A DNA stretch of 64,000 nucleotides from Vibrio maerlii (lineage in GTDB: Bacteria > Pseudomonadota > Gammaproteobacteria > Enterobacterales > Vibrionaceae), in assembly GCF_003415655.1 (NCBI RefSeq), contig NZ_QRHC01000007.1, positions 1 to 64,000 on the forward strand, read 5' to 3'. The notes under the pieces are model-generated. The model saw nothing but the letters and a program-made list of their open reading frames with translations. It was not told the origin of the DNA and did not search any database. A program made the position numbers and the translations under genes. Position 1 is the first letter of the stretch. Each line of letters opens with the position of its first letter. This document shows, piece by piece, positions 26,130 through 34,592 of this stretch.

Positions 26130-27488
26130 ATGTCTTCCCAGTCTTACGTAAGAAAAAACATCTCACTCGCTTGGCCACTTGCCCTTAATGCATTGCTGAT
26201 GCAGTCAATGCTAATGATCGACACCTTCCTAGTCTCTCCATTAGGGGAGGTTTCGCTAGCGGCAATGGGTATCGCCACTACTATTATCGCCTTTGTGATG
26301 GGGATTCAAATGGCGTTGGCAAATGGTAGCCAATTGGTTTTGAGTCGAGCGGTAGGATCGGGAGGAAACATCGCTCTCAATAGAGGGTTTTGGGCTGGCA
26401 TGGCGATCAATGTAGCAGTGGCTGGCTTGTTCTGGGTGCTCATTACGTTGTTTGATCAATCGCTAGTTCAAGGTCTAACAGACGACGCTGCACTACATGA
26501 AGAGATAACTCGCTACCTTGCTATCTCTAAGTATCTGCTCATTTTCAACGGTATTACACAGGTGACGATTGCGCTGTTCAATGCGTTAGGTAAAACCAAG
26601 ATACCGTTCAAGGGCTATCTTATTGAAATGCCATTTAATGCCTTAATATCCTATTACCTGATTTATGGCTTTGTTGGTTTTGATGGCATGGGGGTGCAAG
26701 GTGCTGCGCTGGGCTCACTATTGGCAATTGCTCTTCGCTTGGTTTACTTAACTTACTGTCTAAAATCGCAAACTGGTGCAGGGTTATCGCCTAAAGATCT
26801 AGATAGCTCTCTGAAAAAAAGCATTGTTAACCACTTTAAAGAAATTTTCCCAGTTGCAGCCAATGTAACCATGCTGCAAATAGGGGCCACCATCTACTTG
26901 TTGATATTCTCACAGCTTAACATCAACGAGTATGTTGCGATAACGCTAGTGATGCCATGGGTCAAGGCAGGAACACAATTTATCACCGCTTGGGCGCATT
27001 CTTCAGCGATTACCATTAGCCAAGCGATCGGATCGCGAGATATGGATGATCTGAAAAAGAATGTCGATACTAGCATTGATATTGCGGTGATTATTTCGTT
27101 CTTCTCTGCGCTGTTTTTTCTGGCCCTAAGCTTTTTTCTTGTGAAGTTGTATCCAAATTTGGACCCCGCGACTTATCACGCGCTGGCTGTCATCGCACCT
27201 CTCTATATTTTCTTACCAATTGCTCGTGGCTATAACACTGTGCATGGCCATGTACTACGTGCTTTGGGTAAAACCACAGAAGTCTTTAAGGTGAACTTTA
27301 CCGGGCAGTGGATCATTTCTATACCTTTATGTGCGCTTATTGTACTTGGTCTCGATGGATCTATTTTCTGGGCGTTTGCCATCTTCCCATTTGAAGAACT
27401 AGTGAAGATGCTGCCTTTTCGCATGCTAGCAAGAAAGTCCCTGAGAGAGTTTGACAAAAGCAAAGCCGAAAAGCTGATGTATGACTAA
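26130..27488 (+). CDS. MATE-family efflux transporter
   Basis: 452 residues with about 12 membrane helices in two similar halves, the multidrug and toxin extrusion fold. The N-terminal SLAWPLALNALLMQSMLMIDTFLVSPLGEVSLAAMGIA block with the conserved aspartate, and the mirrored VAANVTMLQIGATIYLLIFSQL in the second half, support this. Its place between regulator and lyase suggests it belongs to the alginate locus, but the substrate is unknown. A terminator separates it from the regulator. Confidence 0.85.
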   Translation: MSSQSYVRKNISLAWPLALNALLMQSMLMIDTFLVSPLGEVSLAAMGIATTIIAFVMGIQMALANGSQLVLSRAVGSGGNIALNRGFWAGMAINVAVAGLFWVLITLFDQSLVQGLTDDAALHEEITRYLAISKYLLIFNGITQVTIALFNALGKTKIPFKGYLIEMPFNALISYYLIYGFVGFDGMGVQGAALGSLLAIALRLVYLTYCLKSQTGAGLSPKDLDSSLKKSIVNHFKEIFPVAANVTMLQIGATIYLLIFSQLNINEYVAITLVMPWVKAGTQFITAWAHSSAITISQAIGSRDMDDLKKNVDTSIDIAVIISFFSALFFLALSFFLVKLYPNLDPATYHALAVIAPLYIFLPIARGYNTVHGHVLRALGKTTEVFKVNFTGQWIISIPLCALIVLGLDGSIFWAFAIFPFEELVKMLPFRMLARKSLREFDKSKAEKLMYD

Positions 27489-27607
27489 CTCCCTTCTCAA
27501 AAGTAGGGTTGTGCTTGGCGATGAGTCGTTTGTTTAAAGCGGAGTGACGATCCCTTACTTCAACATATTAAGCAAGATCACAGTTGTCATAGAAGTGTCG
27601 CTTAAAT

Positions 27608-27623
27608 TGTGATCGCTCATACA
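27608..27623. promoter_or_regulatory. Possible CRP half-site upstream of the PL7 lyase
   Basis: TGTGA-N6-ATACA; only the left half agrees with TGTGA-N6-TCACA. Weak. Confidence 0.25.
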
Positions 27624-27661
27624 CAACAACACTTCTTTCCTCGAATAGTCGAATCCATTAA

Positions 27662-27694
27662 TTATCATATGTATGACAATATTACATATGATAA
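27662..27694. promoter_or_regulatory. Palindromic operator region of the PL7 lyase gene
   Basis: Perfect 11-bp arms, TTATCATATGT and ACATATGATAA, separated by 11 bases. The left half overlaps ATGTATGACAA (27669-27679), a five-of-six match to the FadR-type pattern. It ends only six bases upstream of the lyase start, so a bound protein would block transcription or translation. Confidence 0.6.
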
Positions 27695-27700
27695 GGTTCG

Positions 27701-28747
27701 ATGATGAAATACAAAGTACTCGCAGGCTCCGTGTTATTTGCACTATCTACTATGGCTATTGCCTCTGATGTAAATAATGGTGTCGACACCCCAGTTCCAG
27801 CCGATAAATTCGATATGCGAAACTGGAAGATAACGATTCCTTCTGACATCAATGAAGATGGAAGAGTCGATGAGATTGAGGGTGTTGCAATGCTGAGCTA
27901 CTCCCACAAGGATTTCTTCTTCTTAAATGACGATGGGCATGTAGTCTTCGAAGTACACAACAAAGCGGTCACAACAAAGAATTCTAAGAACGCGCGTTCT
28001 GAGTTGCGTGAAATGCCACGAGGAGCGGACTTCTCGATTGACACGAGTGATCTTAAAAACCACTGGGCTTTAACTAGCCACCCGAAAGCTTCTGAACACA
28101 GTCACGTCGGCGGAACTTTAGAAGCGACACTCAAGGTTGACCACGTATCTCAGAATGCTAAGTTTCCTGAAAAAGGGCCAGCACATTCTGTTGTAGTGGG
28201 TCAGATTCATGCTAAAAAAATTGATGCTCGTATCAAAGAAGGCAAAGGCTATGGGCATGGTAACGAACCAATTAAGATTTTTTACAAGAAGTTCCCGGGT
28301 CATGAAATGGGGTCGGTTTTCTGGAACTACGAGCGAAACTTAGCGAAGAAAGATCCAAATCGTATTGATATTGCTTACCCAGTGTGGGGTAACACTTGGG
28401 AAAATCTAGATGAACCAGGCAAAGCCGGTATCGCACTTGGAGAGGAGTTCAGCTATAAGATCGAAGTGGTTGGGACAATGATGAACCTAACCTTTGAAAC
28501 CGCTCGTCATGATACCGTGACGTACTCAGTAGATTTGAGTAAGGGTGTGGATGACAAAGATTTTGAACATGGCTATGCAGAAGACATGTTCTATTTTAAA
28601 GCGGGTGCCTACGGTCAATGTAGTGCAAGTGACTCTCACCCTGTTTGGGGTACTGGCTGTGCGGGGACAGGTGACTTTGCCGTTGATAAGAAAAATGGCG
28701 ACTACAACAGTGTGACCTTCTCGAAGCTAAAACTTAACGGTAAGTAA
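27701..28747 (+). CDS. Secreted alginate lyase, polysaccharide lyase family 7
   Basis: 348 residues. Signal peptide cleaved near IAS|DVNN. A single PL7 domain has the three signature strands: RSELRE (99-104), QIH (168-170) and YFKAGAYGQ (298-306). The catalytic Arg, Gln/His and Tyr are all present. It cuts alginate by beta-elimination, giving unsaturated oligomers outside the cell or in the periplasm. QIH often goes with guluronate-rich and mixed-block activity, though this is not decisive. There is no carbohydrate-binding module. It is monocistronic with a terminator. Confidence 0.93.
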   Translation: MMKYKVLAGSVLFALSTMAIASDVNNGVDTPVPADKFDMRNWKITIPSDINEDGRVDEIEGVAMLSYSHKDFFFLNDDGHVVFEVHNKAVTTKNSKNARSELREMPRGADFSIDTSDLKNHWALTSHPKASEHSHVGGTLEATLKVDHVSQNAKFPEKGPAHSVVVGQIHAKKIDARIKEGKGYGHGNEPIKIFYKKFPGHEMGSVFWNYERNLAKKDPNRIDIAYPVWGNTWENLDEPGKAGIALGEEFSYKIEVVGTMMNLTFETARHDTVTYSVDLSKGVDDKDFEHGYAEDMFYFKAGAYGQCSASDSHPVWGTGCAGTGDFAVDKKNGDYNSVTFSKLKLNGK

Positions 28748-28813
28748 TATAGAGAGAGTTGTCGCGAGTTAGCTTCTAGCTTCCTTTGCCAACCAGAGTG
28801 TTAATAAACCAGC

Positions 28814-28846
28814 AATCGCCACCTTACTAGGTGGCGATTGTGTTTT
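28814..28846 (+). terminator. Terminator after the PL7 lyase
   Basis: AATCGCCACC / GGTGGCGATT stem followed by GTGTTTTT. Confidence 0.87.
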
Positions 28847-28966
28847 TGAGCTTTTTAAACGGTAGTAATCGTATCGACAAATAATCGGATTAGGCGAAAT
28901 AGAACACCTTTGTTTAAATGCGCGCCAAGGCCACTTGATTAGGGTTTCAACCTTAACCACTGCCTT

Positions 28967-29090
28967 ATGCCCTTCATACTTGAAGCCACAGCTTTGTTAA
29001 CTGCGTCAATTCACCGGATCGCCGGTCGCCCAAATCACATAGGGCTGAATTGTCTTGTTGCTGCGCTGCAACTCCAATTATTTTGGGTAT
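28967..29090. repeat. Vibrio-type intergenic repeat, about 124 bp
   Basis: Edges ATGCCC and GGGTAT form a near-perfect short inverted repeat. The internal GCTGCGCTGCAACTCCAATT segment resembles dispersed vibrio repeats. No coding capacity. Confidence 0.45.
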
Positions 29091-29118
29091 AGTATTTTAT
29101 TAATTTTGAGGTGTTCAA

Positions 29119-29271
29119 ATGTTCTCAATTGATGATCGTGTTGTTGCTACTAAAGGCGTAGATAACGGCGAAATGGTAGTGGTAGGCTTGAGTGCTGAAG
29201 GTTTCTACGTTCACGTGCGTGGCGAAGGCGTGAAGCTAACTTACCCTGCACAAGACCTTAAGAAAGCATAA
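29119..29271 (+). CDS. Small conserved-looking protein, 50 residues
   Basis: MFSIDDRVVATKGVDNGEMV and on to ...YPAQDLKKA. GAGGTG eight bases before the ATG is a good ribosome site. Codon use and a compact beta-rich composition (RVVATKG, EMVVVGLSAEGFYVHVRGEG) suggest a real SH3-like or KOW-like small domain. I do not know its function. It sits between two intergenic repeats, and its stop codon touches the second. Confidence 0.65.
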   Translation: MFSIDDRVVATKGVDNGEMVVVGLSAEGFYVHVRGEGVKLTYPAQDLKKA

Positions 29272-29433
29272 TACCAACCACGCCAATTATTCGCTCATTC
29301 TTGCTGGTTAAAACCGCTGATAACTGCGTTAAAGATTTTGTAGGTAGAGCAACTAGCTAGCTGCAATCTTTGCCTTGTTCTAAGCGTTTTTCCCTGCGCA
29401 ATTTACTGAGCCACTAATTAACCTGGTTGGTAT
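29271..29433. repeat. MITE-like inverted-repeat element, 163 bp
   Basis: Perfect 10-bp ends ATACCAACCA and TGGTTGGTAT, with an internal AAAGATT / AATCTTT pair. No open frame. The left end overlaps the last base of the small gene's stop codon. Confidence 0.6.
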
Positions 29434-29464
29434 GATCACAGTTTCCCCCAAACTGAGATTGAAT

Positions 29465-29492
29465 AAAAAAAGCCGAGCATACGCTCGGCTTT
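29465..29492 (-). terminator. Terminator of the PL17 operon
   Basis: AGCCGAGC / GCTCGGCT stem followed on the minus strand by six T. Confidence 0.9.
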
Positions 29493-29539
29493 GTCTTATT
29501 CCCGATTTTTTACATTTAACGTCAGCGACAGGCTGATGA

Positions 29540-31708
29540 TTAAATTTGTGCGAATGCGCCTTCCCAAGAGAAAGTCACACCGTCGAACTCTACACTGTGT
29601 TGTGCATTTTGCTTATCTTCATCTAAGTTGCAGATAGCAAAGTGATAGGTATTACCTGATGTTGTTTCTAAGCGAACAACAGTACCAATCTCGTTGTGGC
29701 CGACAACGGTAACTGACTCAACTAGGCCACGAGCGTTTACTGATTGCTCGAACTCTTCGTTGAAGTAACCATGAGTCTCAAGTACAGAAGCGAATACATG
29801 ATCTTTGCCTGATTGGCGCATGATCATTGCAGGCTCACTGCGTAGGTTGAAGTCTGGGTCGTTTGCACCTAGTCGAGCAAAGATAACTTCGCTGTCTGCT
29901 GCAGTAGCGCTTGTTACTAGTGAGTAGTAGCTGTTGTTTACTAGCCAGCTAACAAGAGAACTGCCTTCAACTTTACCTGAGCCTAGGTTCCATAGGTGTT
30001 GGTAGCCATCAGACTCACCTACAGGCTTAAGCGTGCTTTCTGTTTGGTATTCAAAGTCAGTACGGATGATCTGACCTGTGTAGTGTACAGGTAGGTCGTA
30101 CTGGTTCTCTTGCTCAGACTCAATGCGGTAAACATCAATCACAAGTGGTTTTTCAAACTCAGGAAGGTCAGCAAGAAGGATGCTGCGTTGCATCTCTGTG
30201 CCTTCGTAGTAACCTGAGATACGACCGCTCATGCCTTGAAGCTTAGCATTGTCAGTGTTGAAGAAGTGCTTCTGACCAAACTTAGACTCAGCTAGTGCCG
30301 TGTTGAAGTTGTTTTGTGTCTTCTGGTTAACCGTCACTGTGTTGTGAGCAACAGTTTGCTTACAGTATGACTTGTTCTCTGGGATGTAACGACCGCCGAA
30401 CTTAGGCTCAACGTTTACCCAACGGCCGTAGCCGTAGTCATGCAGTACTTCAAGGCCGCGGTTGAATACGCTTAGGTGAAGACCATCGTAGTGACCGTGA
30501 TCCAGTGCTGAGTGGTACTGGTGATCAGAGCCGTGCTGACCGAACCAGATAAGCGCCATTGTGTCGTCGTCTTGCGCGTCACGGTGACGTAGGATTCCTA
30601 GACCACCTTTTTCACCTTCTGGACCATCAGTGATGTATAGGCTGCCCCAGTTGAATGGCTTGATTTCATCAGCTGCTTCAACAGCGTTAGATAGAGTCAG
30701 ACCTGAAGCGTGTACCCAAACATTTTGCTGGTGGTTAGCCATTGCAAGTAGCGTTTCAGCTTGCTCGTAACGGTGGAAACATACCGATGTCGCCATCACA
30801 ACACCTTCATCGTTGATAGAGATTGTCTTCGATGAATCGTTACATGCAGGAAGAGAGCCGTCAGGGAAGGCTGTTTTAAATACTGCGTAAGACGTTGTCT
30901 TGATAACAGAGTCGTTGAACTCGTAAATGCCGATTTCTGGTTGACGACGCTCAATCGCTTCTGCGAATAGGTAGATTGGGCGTAGAGAGAAACGGTGGTA
31001 GTAAGGACCTTCCATGTAGTAGCCATCAGGCGAGAACAGTTGGTCTAGCTGTGCAAGGAAACCACCGCTTACTTTGTCTAATTTTAGACCGTATAGCGCT
31101 TTATCTACCGACTCTTGATCATTAATCGCGTAACCACAGATACCTACAGCGGCAACTGCCCAAAGACCGTGATTGTGAACGATATCGAAGTCGTGGCCGT
31201 AAGTGACTACGAATAGGTCGATCATCTGTTTAAACAGGTCGTTTTCAATCAGTGTTTTTTGTTCTTCTTCCAATGTGTGGTAAACACAGCTGTACGCACA
31301 AGAAGCATAAAGCATCCACATGTTCTCGTTTAGAGTTTGGTGGAAGATCTTACCTGGAGGGTTAGTGTCTTTACTTACGTTGCTCTCTAGCGTTGGGTAC
31401 ACCTTCGCGTAAGCCGTTAGCATCTCAACGATGTAATCACGGTACTTCTGCTCACCCGTGATTAGGAACAGGCGACCAGCTAAGTCTATGTGAATGTAGT
31501 TTTGTTTGTGGCGGTTATGCTCATAACCGCCGCCTTCGCCGTGTCCTGGGACCTCAATACCCACTTCCGCCATGTAAGCGTCAGTTTGTTTGATATCACG
31601 TGCGAGCGCTTTCCCTAATAGGCTATCCGTGCCAAGTGCTTTGCTTAATTCTGCCGCTTCTTCAAAGTTCATTAATAGCGGTTGGTAAGCTTGGGTTTGA
31701 TAGCTCAT
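29540..31708 (-). CDS. Oligoalginate lyase, PL17 (second gene of the pair)
   Basis: 722 residues, normal for PL17 exo-type oligoalginate lyases that release the monomer DEH. The N-terminal (alpha/alpha)6 barrel has GHGEGGGYEHNRHKQNY (55-71), HNHG with the catalytic Asn/His (178-181) and GYYMEGPYYHRF with the catalytic Tyr (229-240). The C-terminal heparinase II/III-like beta-sheet domain begins near residue 380 (HYDGLHLSVFNRG). No signal peptide, so it is probably cytoplasmic. Its ATG directly abuts the stop of the upstream paralog, whose last codons supply the AGGAG ribosome site. Confidence 0.93.
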   Translation of the reverse strand: MSYQTQAYQPLLMNFEEAAELSKALGTDSLLGKALARDIKQTDAYMAEVGIEVPGHGEGGGYEHNRHKQNYIHIDLAGRLFLITGEQKYRDYIVEMLTAYAKVYPTLESNVSKDTNPPGKIFHQTLNENMWMLYASCAYSCVYHTLEEEQKTLIENDLFKQMIDLFVVTYGHDFDIVHNHGLWAVAAVGICGYAINDQESVDKALYGLKLDKVSGGFLAQLDQLFSPDGYYMEGPYYHRFSLRPIYLFAEAIERRQPEIGIYEFNDSVIKTTSYAVFKTAFPDGSLPACNDSSKTISINDEGVVMATSVCFHRYEQAETLLAMANHQQNVWVHASGLTLSNAVEAADEIKPFNWGSLYITDGPEGEKGGLGILRHRDAQDDDTMALIWFGQHGSDHQYHSALDHGHYDGLHLSVFNRGLEVLHDYGYGRWVNVEPKFGGRYIPENKSYCKQTVAHNTVTVNQKTQNNFNTALAESKFGQKHFFNTDNAKLQGMSGRISGYYEGTEMQRSILLADLPEFEKPLVIDVYRIESEQENQYDLPVHYTGQIIRTDFEYQTESTLKPVGESDGYQHLWNLGSGKVEGSSLVSWLVNNSYYSLVTSATAADSEVIFARLGANDPDFNLRSEPAMIMRQSGKDHVFASVLETHGYFNEEFEQSVNARGLVESVTVVGHNEIGTVVRLETTSGNTYHFAICNLDEDKQNAQHSVEFDGVTFSWEGAFAQI

Positions 31709-33910
31709 TTATTTCTCCTGCTCGGATGTTTTGCTTTCTGTTTCTGTAACTTCTAGTGAATAGAAGCCAGTCCAGCTGTAGGTTTTACCGTTAGTGTCCA
31801 CTTGATGTGGAGTTTGTTCGTTTGCACCGAAGACGTTACTGACCATCAATGTGATGAGTGATGTTGCCGTTTCGACTTCGATAACGCTGCCCACTTGTGT
31901 TTTGCCGACAACGCGAATATCTTTGACTTGGCCGCGTGCATTGACCGATTGTTCGAACTCTTCGTTGAAGTAGCCGTGAGTTTCTAGCACAGAGGCAAAC
32001 AGTGTTGATTCGCCTTTGCTACGCAACATAAATGCTGGCTCACTACGAAGATTGAAGCTTGGATCGTTCGCTCCTGTGCGAGTGAAGATCACTTCATTAT
32101 CATCATTTGTGCTCGTACCTAACCAAGTGTAGTAAGTATTGTTTTGTAGCCAACTGACCAGTGCTGAATTTTGTGCTTTACCGGTTGCGACTTTCCATAG
32201 GTGTTGGTAACCGAAATCGCTGCCAAGGGTGTTAAGTTCCGTTTCAGTTTGGTATTCAAAGTTGGTACGTACAATCTGACCAGCATACTGATGTGAGTAA
32301 TCGTATTGATGTTCACCGTCTGCTTTTAGACGATAAAGATCGAGCAGTAGAGGGGCTTCAAAACCATCAAGGTTGAGCATAAACACGCTGCGCTGCATGT
32401 CTGTATTTGGGTAATGATCGTTAGCGAATGCGCTCATGCCTTTGATTTGATCTTCTTCAACTTGGAAGAAGTGAGGTAGACCATGAACGGAATCAGCACG
32501 TTCTACATCGAAACCGTTCTGACATTGCTCATCCATAGTTACGGCATTGTGAGCAATGGTTTGGCGAGCGTAAGACTTGTTCTCGTCGAGGTAACGGCCA
32601 CCAAATTTAGGCTCAACGTTTACCCAACGGCAGAAGCCATATTCACGCAGCACTTCTTGACCACGGTTGAAGTAAGTAATGCCTAGCGTATCAAAGTTGC
32701 CGTGGCCCATGCCGTGCTGACCATAGTTCATGACAAGTTGAGACACATCGCCGCTCTTGTCTTGCATGCGGATAAAGCCTTGTGCGCCGTTATTGCCTTG
32801 AGGCCCTTCATTTAATTCAACACTAGGGAAGAAAGGTAGGCCAATCTCACGTTCAGCCGTCGCTTGTTCGTAGGCTTTAGAAAGTTCTAAACCGCAAGCA
32901 TGCATCCATACAGAATTTTGGATTTTTGCCATGCCTAGGATGTTGTCATCAAGGCCTTTGTGTTCTTGAGAGCCCCCGTTACCTTGAGAACCATAATGCT
33001 TGCTGTATAAGCTAACTGCAACTTGAACGCCGGCATCGCGAATGCCCATAGTACGCGAGGCATCATTGAGGGCTGGGAACTCACCGTTTGGATAAGCCGT
33101 TGCCAGAAGCGCCTGTACCGTATTGCCAATCACTTTGCCTTTGTAGTTGTAGATATCAATCTCAGGCATATGACGATGGATCACCTCTGCGAACACACAC
33201 AAAGGACGAATGGCATAGCGATGGTAATAAGGGCCTTCCATGTAGTAACCCGACGGTGCAAATAATTGTGAAATCTGCGCTAAGAAACCGCCGGTATCAT
33301 TGCGATCAAGGCCGTAAACCGACATATCAAGGTACTCTCGCTTACCAATCGCAAGACCACAAATACCAACCGCAGCAACCGCCCAAATACCGTGGTTGTG
33401 AATACGATCAAAATCGTGTCCATACTTAACGGTAAACATCTCAAGCATTGGTTCAAAAATGCGTTCAACAACAGCCGTTCGCTCTTGCTCTGTCATGGTT
33501 GAAGCCACGCAAGAATACGCTAGGCTTGTAAACATCAGCCAACAATGCTCATTCAAGATTTGGTGAAACAGGCGACCAGTAGGGTTGGTGTTCTTTTGTA
33601 CATGGAAGTCAAAAGTGAGGTATTTTTCGGCGTAGATAGCCAATAAATCTTTAACGAACTGAGCATACTTTTCTTCTTGGGTAATTAAGAAAAGGCGACC
33701 AGCAAGGTTCATGTAAGTGTAGTTTTGCTTATGACGGTTATGTTCATAACCGCCAGCTTCACCGTGACCTGGTACGTCTAGCGGTAGGCGCATGAAAGCT
33801 TCGAGTTCTTTGCAGTTTGCCTCAATGGTTCTACCCATCAAGCTATCCGTTCCTACTTCTTTACGAAGCTGCTCAACTTCCTTTTCCGTTAACAGAATTG
33901 GTTGTGTCAT
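31709..33910 (-). CDS. Oligoalginate lyase, PL17 (first gene of the pair)
   Basis: 733 residues, strongly similar to the next gene and evidently a tandem duplicate. GHGEAGGYEHNRHKQNY (about 48-64), HNHG (171-174) and GYYMEGPYYHRY (221-232) preserve the catalytic Asn, His and Tyr. The C-terminal heparinase-like domain is intact. It has a short insertion near residue 300 (SKHYGSQGNGGSQEHKG) absent from its neighbour, and a charged tail ending TESKTSEQEK. No signal peptide. An operator-like site lies 48 bases upstream (33958-33968). Confidence 0.93.
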   Translation of the reverse strand: MTQPILLTEKEVEQLRKEVGTDSLMGRTIEANCKELEAFMRLPLDVPGHGEAGGYEHNRHKQNYTYMNLAGRLFLITQEEKYAQFVKDLLAIYAEKYLTFDFHVQKNTNPTGRLFHQILNEHCWLMFTSLAYSCVASTMTEQERTAVVERIFEPMLEMFTVKYGHDFDRIHNHGIWAVAAVGICGLAIGKREYLDMSVYGLDRNDTGGFLAQISQLFAPSGYYMEGPYYHRYAIRPLCVFAEVIHRHMPEIDIYNYKGKVIGNTVQALLATAYPNGEFPALNDASRTMGIRDAGVQVAVSLYSKHYGSQGNGGSQEHKGLDDNILGMAKIQNSVWMHACGLELSKAYEQATAEREIGLPFFPSVELNEGPQGNNGAQGFIRMQDKSGDVSQLVMNYGQHGMGHGNFDTLGITYFNRGQEVLREYGFCRWVNVEPKFGGRYLDENKSYARQTIAHNAVTMDEQCQNGFDVERADSVHGLPHFFQVEEDQIKGMSAFANDHYPNTDMQRSVFMLNLDGFEAPLLLDLYRLKADGEHQYDYSHQYAGQIVRTNFEYQTETELNTLGSDFGYQHLWKVATGKAQNSALVSWLQNNTYYTWLGTSTNDDNEVIFTRTGANDPSFNLRSEPAFMLRSKGESTLFASVLETHGYFNEEFEQSVNARGQVKDIRVVGKTQVGSVIEVETATSLITLMVSNVFGANEQTPHQVDTNGKTYSWTGFYSLEVTETESKTSEQEK

Positions 33911-33957
33911 TTTTAGTCACCCTTACATGAAGTGTGTGGATTTTGAAATTGCATATA

Positions 33958-33968
33958 AAGTAATACAA
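33958..33968. promoter_or_regulatory. Operator-like site AAGTAATACAA upstream of the PL17 operon
   Basis: Five of six defined bases of TNGTNNNACNA, with T after it. It lies 48 bases upstream of the first PL17 start. Confidence 0.4.
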
Positions 33969-34109
33969 TAAGATTGTTATGGGTAGCCTAATCCTCAAAA
34001 AGGATGATCAATATCACTAGTTACTATATAACTTGTTGTTTTTAAATGAATGAGTTTATTTTGTTTAATAATTACTTAAGGCGTATAGAGTACTGAATTC
34101 GAAGTCTAG

Positions 34110-34125
34110 TTTGATGTAAATCACA
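34110..34125. promoter_or_regulatory. CRP-like site upstream of kdgF
   Basis: TTTGA-N6-TCACA, one mismatch from TGTGA-N6-TCACA. It ends 14 bases before an exact operator-like site, as expected for joint control by carbon status and pathway inducer. Confidence 0.45.
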
Positions 34126-34139
34126 TAAAACTGGATATA

Positions 34140-34150
34140 TTGTATGACAA
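34140..34150. promoter_or_regulatory. Operator-like site TTGTATGACAA upstream of kdgF
   Basis: Exact TNGTNNNACNA match. With flanks it reads ATTGTATGACAAT, the full extended motif. 73 bases upstream of kdgF. Confidence 0.65.
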
Positions 34151-34222
34151 TAAGGATTTATGGATTATGATTTACTCCATCAAATGATTTACAACAGATC
34201 ACTATTGGATTGGAGATTCACG

Positions 34223-34558
34223 ATGACTTCATTTTTCGTTGCAGATGAGCACCCGTGGGAAACGTTGGGTGGTGGCATTAAGCGCAAGATCGTCGCTTAC
34301 ACCGATGACCTAATGGCTGTGCATCTTTGCTTTGATAAAGGTGCAGTCGGCGCTCCACATGCTCATGAAATTCATGACCAGATTGGTTATGTGGTTCGTG
34401 GTAGCTTTGAAGCGGAAATAGAAGGTGAGAAGAAAGTACTGAAAGAAGGCGACGCCTACTTCGCACGTAAACTTATGGTTCACGGTGCAACTGCTCTTGA
34501 GCAAGACAGTATTTTACTCGACATTTTCAATCCAGCTCGTGAAGACTTCCTAAAATAA
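34223..34558 (+). CDS. kdgF: KdgF-type cupin, uronate monomer ring opening
   Basis: A 111-residue single-domain cupin. KdgF speeds conversion of unsaturated uronate monomers to the linear keto form (DEH). The metal-binding set is visible: HAH at 46-48, Gln53, and His87 in MVHGAT. GGAG eight bases before the ATG at 34223 sets the start; the frame is open 21 codons further. First gene of kdgF-kdgK-eda, behind the operator-like site at 34140 and a CRP-like site. Confidence 0.9.
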   Translation: MTSFFVADEHPWETLGGGIKRKIVAYTDDLMAVHLCFDKGAVGAPHAHEIHDQIGYVVRGSFEAEIEGEKKVLKEGDAYFARKLMVHGATALEQDSILLDIFNPAREDFLK

Positions 34559-34592
34559 CGTTAAATGCAACCTCAGTTGCAAGGGTAAGCAG

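Noticed and set aside
33023..33429. Plus-strand frames of 80 and 113 codons inside the first PL17 gene
   Set aside because: Antisense shadows of a conserved catalytic domain.
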